Below are positions 28,001-37,000 of a DNA stretch of 64,000 bases, in pieces (within the stretch, counting starts at the first letter, position 1; each line of letters opens with the position of its first letter). The notes under the pieces were generated by a model that did not search any database, had not been told where the DNA came from, and worked only from the letters and a program-made list of their open reading frames with translations. Made by a program: the position numbers and the translations under genes. The DNA comes from Chryseosolibacter sp964551035 (GTDB lineage Bacteria; Bacteroidota; Bacteroidia; Cytophagales; Cyclobacteriaceae): positions 62,001 through 126,000 of the forward strand of contig CAZKBK010000001.1 of the NCBI GenBank assembly GCA_964551035.1, read 5' to 3'.

Positions 28001-31000
28001 CCGACTCGAATGACGACGTCAGGATGATCGTGGGAGAGGTGCCGCTGATGGTTGCTGTCCCGGCGTCCATGGTCAGCGTCACGTCGTCGTCGTTGGCGCC
28101 GGACGTGTACATAAAATCGGCCGGGAAGGTGAATACCCCGTTTGCGAAATCGCTGCCGACAACGGGAGGGGTGCTGGTCATGTCGGCCGTAGTCACGTTC
28201 GTCAAAGAAGTGATGGTCGATGCCCCCGCGGTAAAGTCGAGGTCGAGGTTACCGTTCTCGTCGCGTGCCTGTACCACCACCGCAAAGGGGCTGTTCAGAC
28301 TGGCATTCGTGGCCGACGACGGCGTGGTGAAGTCCAGTTGGGTAGCGACGACGGTGATCTCATTCGCCACGCCGGAGTCTACGTTCTCACCGGTAATTAT
28401 GCTGGTGCCAGTAAAGTCCGTTGTGATGTCTGTTTCCAGCACCTGGAAGCCAAACACCTGTCCGTCGATGACCGGCCAGAGCGAGCTGTTCAACGTGGCG
28501 TGGAGATAGATGCGAAGCGTGTAGGTTTTGTTGGCATTATCGCCGATGTACCCGATATCGCCCGGCGTGTGTGCCATTCCGGCGAAGGTAATGTTCGAAG
28601 CGTTCACGACGCCGGCAACGATATTGGTGCCGTCGGACAACTCAGCCATGGCAATCACATCAGACCAATTGCTAACGGTATTGTTTGGATTGGCTTGTTG
28701 CGTGATGACAATCTGCGAGATAAGAATCGGATTTCCGTCATTCTCCGACTCTACGCCGTTTGCGTCATCGCTGATCTCGAAATCAAATACGGCAATTTTT
28801 TCGCCGTCGGTGTCGGCCACCGAGGAGATGGTGGTCGGCTCCGTCAGGGGGCCGGGCGTGATTGTCGCCGACAGGCCCACGCGCACGGTAACCGCCGTGC
28901 TGACCGCGTTGGTTACGGTATGGGCGCCGTCCGCGGCGCTGATCGTCAATGTCCCGTTGCCAGTCGATCCGTCGCCGATATCGTCGTATTGAAATCCGCC
29001 GTTAAACGTGAGCAATCCATTGATGATATCGGTGTTGCCTGGCGCATTGGTCATGGTGAGCCCGCCCGCGCTTGTGATCGCTAGGGCTGTTGAATTAAAA
29101 TCCAGGTCGCGGTTGCCGTTGGCGTCGAGTGCCTCGACTACAGGCAAGGGAAGCTGGTTGGGGGCAATGTCCTTGTTGACGAGCATATCCGCGGCGGGCT
29201 GCGTTGTAAAGGCGAGGGCAGTGGCCACAACGTCGATGGCGTTGGTAAGCGCGCCAGAGTTTTCGCTTTCGCTGTCGCTGAAGGTGCTGCTGGAGGCTGT
29301 AACCGTGATGTTCGTGGCGAGTATCTCAAAGGCGACCCGCTCATTATCGACCGTAGCCTTGAGGGCGCCCATCAGCGCCGCGTGAAGCCTGATCCTCAGG
29401 GTGTAGGTCTTGGCAGTGTTGTCCGCCACTTCTCCGATTCCGCCTGCGCCCACATTCAGTCCGGAGAACGTGATATTATCGGCATTGACGACGCCGGCAT
29501 GTGTGCTGGTTCCGTCAAAGAGTTCCGCGCCGGCGATAAGTTCTGTCCAGTCCGCGATCTCGTTTCCTGCGGCAGGTGTGATCACAAGATCTGTGATCAA
29601 CGTCGCTTCCGCATCCGTTCCCGCAACCACGAGGTCGTCGTCCCGGATCTCGAAATCAAAGACGTCTGCGCCGGGCGCGGCCGTTGTCAACGAGGAGATG
29701 GTTGCCGGTTCCACCAGGCCGCCGGGTTCGATGGTGCTGGACTTCAGCGTCAACACGGGCGAAATTACCGTACAGACGGCATCCACACCGCAAGTTGTTC
29801 CTGTACCTGCCTTCATGGACAAGGTTACATCGTCGTTGTTGTTTCCGGAGGTGAAGCTGAAATCTACGGGGAACGTGTAAACGCCGTTCGTAAATTCCTG
29901 TCCCGCGACGGTCGGTGTGCTCGTCATGGTTACACCACTCGCGTTCGTCAGCTCGGTGATGGTCGCGGGTGCGCCGGTAAAGTCAAGGTCAACGTTGGCG
30001 TTGGCGTCCCGCGCTTTGACGACGACGGAGAACGGCTCATTCAAACTCACCGGCGTGGCGGCTCCGGGCGTAGTGATGTCCAGTTGGGTCGCGACCACGG
30101 CGACCTCATTTCCGCCGCCGGAAAGTTCGTCCTCACCGGCGAGGATGCTGGTTCCGGTTGGGTCGGTGGTGATGTCGGCCTGCAGCACCTGGAACCCGAA
30201 TACCAGCCCGTCAATGGTTTCAGGCAGCGTGCCACCGAGTGCGGACTTCAGATAGATGGACAGGGAGTATTCTTTGGGGTCTCCATCTCCGATGTATCCC
30301 AGCGCATTCAACGTTGTTGGAATGGCCAGGAACTCGATGGACGTGCCGTTGACGGTTCCCGTGAGCGTGTTTGTTCCATCGGAGAGTTCCGCCCCTTCAA
30401 TGGCCTCCGACCAGTCAGCGATCGTGTTGACACCCCCTTGCTGGGTGATCGTGATTGCCGTGACCAGCATGGGGTTACCGTCGTTCTCGTCGGCTGGCGT
30501 CCCGGCAGGATCGTCGTTGATGGTGAAGTCGAATACTTCGACCTTCTCGCCGTCACTGTCGATGAGGGATGAAATCGTGGTTGGCTCTGCTTCGCCGCCC
30601 GCGGTAATGGTACCCGAAAGGCCTACACGCACGGTGACCGCCGTGCTGACGGCATTGGTGACGGTGGACGGTCCTGTGGCCGCCACGGTCAGCGTGCCGT
30701 CTCCGATCGCGTTGAACTGGAACGCGTTGTCAAACGTAAGTAAACCGTTGATGATATCGGCGTTCCCGGGGGCATTGGTCATGGGCGATCCATCCGCGTT
30801 CGTTACGGTCACGGTAGCGGAGTTGAAGTCCAGGTCGCGGTTGTTGTTGGCATCGAGGGCTTCGACCACGGGTATGGGCAATTGGCCGGAAATGTCCTTG
30901 TTGACAAGCAGGTCTGACGCCGGGTTTGTGGTGAAGGCCAGTTTGGTGGCATCGACATCGATGGCGTTTTTGCCTGCGCCCGAGGCTTCGCTTTCGCTGT

Positions 31001-34000
31001 CGCTGAACGTGCTGCTGACGCCACCGACCAGGGTGATGTTTGTTGCCAGGACTTCAAATTCAAGCTCGAGGTTGTCCACCGTCGAAGGCAGTGTTCCCAG
31101 CAGGGGGTTGCGTAGCCACATCCACATCTGGTAGGTTTTTTCGCCATTGTCGGCGATATGGCCGAGGTCGGAGGTCAGTGCGTTGGGCATTGCCGGGAAG
31201 ACAATGTTGTTATTGTTGATCGCCGTGGCCAATACGTAGGTAGTGCCATCAAACAGCAACGCGCCCGCGATGAGTTGCGACCAGTCGGCGACCTGGTTGC
31301 CGGCGCCCTGCGTAACGATCACCTGGGAAATTCTCGTGGGTAAGGCATCCGTGCCCGATGTCTCCCGGTCATCGTCGTTTACGGTGAAATCAAAAACGGG
31401 CACACCTGCAAACGCGTTTATGAGGGAGGAAATCGTCAGCGGCTCGGCAACGACATTACCAATTGTTATGGTATTTGACTTAAGTGTCAGCATCGGCGAC
31501 GTCCCGGAGCATATCGCGTCGACGCCACAATTTGTACCTGTGCCTGCCTTAACGGAAAGGGTTACCTCGTCATTGTTGTTTCCGGACGTGAACGTGAAAT
31601 CCGCGGGGAAATTCAGTATGCCTGAAGCAAAAGAAATTCCCACCACGGCCGGCGTGCTCGACATCGCGACGCCGGATGCATTTGTCAATTCAGTTACGGG
31701 GTCGTTGTAGTCGAGGTCAAGATTGGCATTGGCATCGCGCGCCTGGACCGTTATGGGGGTGAGGGCGGCGTCGAGGCTTACAAGGCGATCAGCGGCCGGG
31801 GAGATGATATCGAGTTGGGTGGCCTCCACTTCGATCTTGTTTTCGTCACCGGTCACGTTGCTGGCGACGCCGACTGGATTGGGAACGCCGAATGCCGAAC
31901 TGATAGCCTCGGCTTCGACCTCGACCACTTCGAACGTAACGACGGCATTATCAGCGACGTTGGCGTTTTGAAAACTCACTTTGACGGCAAAGATATTTTC
32001 ACGGCTGCCATTATCAGGGGCCTCGAAGGCCGTGATGCCTGTAAATTCAAATTCAGCGACGTTTGCACCCGTGACCGTTCCCGCCGACACGTCCATTTCC
32101 GCGAGTTCATTACTGAGGCTGAAATCGTCGCCGACTTCATACAACGCAATTCGCCTTAAGTATTGATAGTTTGTTACGCTGATCTTGATGCGCGACAGTT
32201 TTGTTGGCGTTCCATCGGCATCGACGGTGCCACCGCCGTCACGGACTTTAAACGCTTCCAAAGCAATTCCGGTGGCGTCCGTAATATCGGGCACCTGGTT
32301 GCCGGCATCCGCATAGTCGATGTTTTGTGGATAGCTGAACAGTACCGATTCGCGCAGGATGTCGCTGGCGGCTGAGTACTGCAGCGTAATCGAGTTGGTC
32401 ACCCCATCGGTGAGCGTACCGCTCGAGAGGGTGAGTTGGGTTGTGGCATTGTGCGCGCCATCCCCGGCGCTCGATACCTGGAGGTCGGCTTCGAACGTGA
32501 AGACGCCGTTGTTCACCGTGACACCATCGTTTGCCAACGGATACAGGGTCGCATTGCCGGAGGCTACGGTGGCAGCGGTATTGTAGTCGAGGTCGAGATT
32601 TCCGTTTACGTCCCTGGCTTTTGCCACTGGTGAAGGCGCCAATGGCGCGTCATAGCTTTGCGTCGCAGCGGTTAGCCACTGCGTGGTGAAATCGATTTGC
32701 GTCGCCTCGACATCCACCGCCACGTTTCCATCGCCTGAATTGGTGTCGCTGGTCTGCAAGGTACTGCTTGTCGGGCTGGCGTTCGTGGTGATGTTCGCCG
32801 AGGTGATCTCAAATACAAAATCCTTGTTGTCGATCACATCGGGAATGGCACTGGCGGATTTCAGGTAGATAAACAGTCTATAGGTTTTCGCGCCGTCGTC
32901 GGCGACGTAGCCGATCCCCGACGGGGCATTGATCGTCATGGAAGCGAACGTGATGTTTCCTGTATTGACAGTTCCCGTCCGACTGGTACTCCCGTCGGTA
33001 AGCCTGGCGCCGGCGATGGCATCTGTCCAGTCGCCAAGCGCGGCGTCGTTTCCGGTTCCTGCTGTGATGACGAGATCTGTGATCAGGGTGGGAAGGCCGT
33101 CGTTGTCTTCGAAAGTGGTCGAATTCGCGCCCACGTCGTCCGTAATTACAAAGTCGAACACCTGGACATCGCCCGCGGGCGTGGTGGCCAGCGATGAAAT
33201 CTCCGAAGGCTCGCCATCGGGCCCGATCGAGATCTGGGTCAGATTGGTGATCACCGAAGTCACACTGCTGCTGACGGCAGCGTTGGCACCTACGATGGCG
33301 GGATAAATTCCTCCTGCAACGCCGCTGATGGTGATCGCCGTGGCCGTCGGCGTGTTAAAATTGAAGTCCGACAACGTGAGCACGCCGGACGAAAAGTTTG
33401 TGTGCCCGTTGTCGATAGACGCTAAAGGGGCAACGGTGAACGCGTTGCTGTAATCTGTATCGAGGTTTCCATTAGCATCGACCGCATGCACTACGGGGGG
33501 CGTCGGAAAATTCGACTTTACTCCGATCTGAGCCGGAACACCGGTATCAAAGACAAGTTTGGTGGCCACCACGTTGATGTCCACCGCCGATGACTCAATG
33601 GATGATCCCGGGCTCACCTGGCTCGAGCGCTGGCTGGCCTCGTCGGCGTCGACCGTGTTGTCGTAGGTAAAGCTCGCATTATCCACCAGGAAGGCGAGGT
33701 CGCTGTTGTCAGCAACGCCCAGCGTTGCATCGAGCCATATCTGTAAGATGTAGGTTTTCGATAGGTCATCCGGAACATAGCCGAGGTCCGGTACGGCGTT
33801 GGCGTTGGAGGGATCCGAGGATGGGATGCCTGTGAACGTGATATTTGTTGCGTTTACCGTACCATCAATAAACTCACCGTTACTGTCCACCAACCTGGCG
33901 CCGGCAATAGCGTCCGTCCAGTCGGCTACCCCGTTTACTGCGCCCTGCTTGATCACGAGTGAACTGAACTTCAGGGGCGCGTTGTCTGTGGCATCAAGGG

Positions 34001-37000
34001 CGCCGTCATCGTCAATTGAAAAACGGTAGACCTCCGTGCCCGGGGAGGCGGTGACGAGCGAATTGACCGGGCTGGTCGTGACTGGTGTTGCGAGCGACGA
34101 AACGGTCCCCACGGTTGTATTGGTCGAACCAGTGAGCGTGGGCGTGGTTAGAAAGTCGAACTGATATTGAGCGGGAGAGCCGAGCAAACCTGAATAGCTG
34201 GCCGAGACAATTCTTACATCGTAATCAAAACCCGAGGGAAGGTTGCTGAAGTTGATAAGATTGGATGTGGCAATGACCGGCTGGGCAAGTGTCCCGTCGG
34301 ATGGATCCGCGTCCGCCGTTGCCGGATCCGGATAGGTACCATCCTGCGGATCGGTAAATGCCGGTATCGTGCTTTTCTTTAATTGCGCGATGTAGTAGTT
34401 TGCGGGTTCCGCCGGAGACGCGGGGTTGGTCCATTGAATTTGAAGAGAAGTGGTGGATTGTGTATTTACGGTAAAGTTAGTCGCAGCCTCGGTTGGTTCG
34501 GGAAACAAGACCGTGTAGTAATGGTCCAAATTTGTCACCCCGGTTGGGAACGGTCCGTCGGTAGTCAACGGCCCACCAAGCGGATTACCGGCGTCGTCGG
34601 TAATCGTATTGTCGTCAAGCACATCGATGTGCAGTTGCGCGCCGCTGGTTGTCAACAGTTCAACACCGGTCACGCTTATGGTGCGCGTGTCGCCTGTTCC
34701 GGCTACACCAGGCGTTGTGTTGTACGTTACCGCCGCGGGGGGACGCGGGTTCTGTATCACAAAATCCGTCGCATCGACGCCATCTACGGGCTCGCTGAAC
34801 GTGACGGTCCATTGAAGTGTTGTGGCGGAAGTTCCGTTAAAGTCACTCCACGGTTCAGTCGCCGTGATGATCTCCACGCTTTGAACCAGGGGAGCCGTTT
34901 GGTCGATCACGTAGGTTTCCCCCGAGGTAAAATCGGCGGTGATATCATTGAATCTGGCGTCCACAACGTTTGCCGATCCACCCGCGACATCCAACCGGAT
35001 CTCGCCATCGCCGGTGAGGTTCGACACGGTCACCGTGTACGTCGTACCGGAGCCGGCCACGCCGACACTCGGTGTGTATGATCCGCTTAGGGCGGTCACC
35101 GTGAAATCCGTCGCATCGACGGCGGTCACCGCCTCCGAGAACACGACGCTAAACGCCACACTGCTTGCGTTAGTGGGGGTGGATGACACGCGCGTAATGG
35201 AAGCGACCTCGGGCCGGTCGGTATCAATGACAAAATTCGTTGACGTGGCTGCCACGGTCTGCTCGTTGCCATTGGCATCTTCACCACCATTTACGCTGAC
35301 CTGTGGCGTCAGGCTCTCCTCATCGGTTCCGTCATGGGTATAGGCGATGGTGTACACCGTGTTCCCCGCGCTCCAGCTACCCGTGCCCGCGGTCAGGTTT
35401 CCGTCGGTGGATGTGAATGTGACCGAAGGAGCAACCGCTGTATTCATCGCTTCGCTGAACGTTGCCTGGACGGTGATCACCAGATTATCCTGGTTGAGGT
35501 AGGCGATGCCGCCAATGGAAAGTCCTGTGCTCACGGTAACGAGAGCGGTAGGTTTTTTCGTGTCGACACTGAAAAACGAAGACGTAGCATTCCCCAGGTT
35601 GGCATTACCGGCGGCATCCTGCGCGCCGCCAACGGCCACCGAGGTGGTAAGGTTGGCAAGTTCTTCCGGGTCGCCATCGTGGGTGAATTGTGCGGTGTAA
35701 GTTGTTCCGGCCCATCCGTTCGTTCCCCCGACCGGTGTCTGCGCGCCCCAGTTGGTGCCGCTGATGGTAATCGTGGGCTGGATGGCGGTATTCATATTTT
35801 CGCTGTAAACGACGGTGACGGTCTGGACCAGATCTCCTTCATAGATCTGTGCGTCCGAATTGGTGATGCTGACAATCGTAGGCGAATTCGCATCAATGGG
35901 ATCATTCGCTTGAGAGATCGTCGTAGAAAACGGATCGCTTGCGTTTCCCAGGCCATCAGTAAGCGTAATGCTCGCGACCGGGATATCGTCGCCTGCCGCG
36001 ATGTCAGTGGCGCCTTCTGTAATGGTGAAGATCGCTTTTTTCTCCGTGCCGCTGGTGTACGTAATCGGAACAGTAACGTTGAAGCCGGCGATCGTACCAG
36101 AGACGGCGACGGGCTCGTCGAGGTCATCATCCGTTGTTGTAATCGTGACTTCGACATTTTGCCCGACGATCATGGGCGCATCGGGAATGCTCACAGCGGT
36201 GATGACCGGTTTGACCGTTTCGTCCGCGATGCTCAGGGACGCAAAGGAGGTCGCCTGGTTCCCAAGCAGGTCTACGAGATTGCCGCCGCCGGCGTAGGCG
36301 ATCACGGAGGAAGCGCTGAAGAAACCGTTCGAACTGGATTCCAGCGTCACGGTGTTGGTTGCGCTTGAGAACGTAGCGTTAAAATCGGTAGCTGATCCGT
36401 TAACCGTGATGCCTGTGACCCCCGCTCCATCGGTGAGGTCTATGTCTTCGTCAAAGGAAAAGACGACCTTTTCCGGATTGTCGGCGCGTGGAAAGAGCAC
36501 GGCGTTGCCCACAACCTCCGGCGAGTTTGCGTCAATAGGATCGCTGGTTTGCGATATGGCGGTGGTGTATGCTGCGCTCGCATTTGACTGGCCGTCTGTC
36601 AATGTGATGGAAAGCGGGATGTCGCTTCCTGCCGCCACATCGGTCCCGTTTTCTGTAACCGTGAATGTGACGGTCTTGGAAATGTTGCTGTTGTTGGTCA
36701 GGCTTCCGACGGCAAAACCTCCGATATTTCCGGATACGCTCGTCGGATGGTCACCATCATCATCAACCGTCGTAATGATGGCCGTCACAATGTCCCCAAC
36801 CTTCATGGCCACGTCAGGGATGGTTACATTCGTAATGGAGGGAGGCACCGTCTCCATGACAACCGCGTGATTATTTACGGCGCCCAGGTTATTCCCGCCG
36901 AGATCGACGAGGTTTCCGGAGCCGGAGTAGCTGACGGTCGTACCGATCGTAAACTCGCCGTTGGCGGATGCAACAAGAGTCACCGTATTCGTGGTGCCGA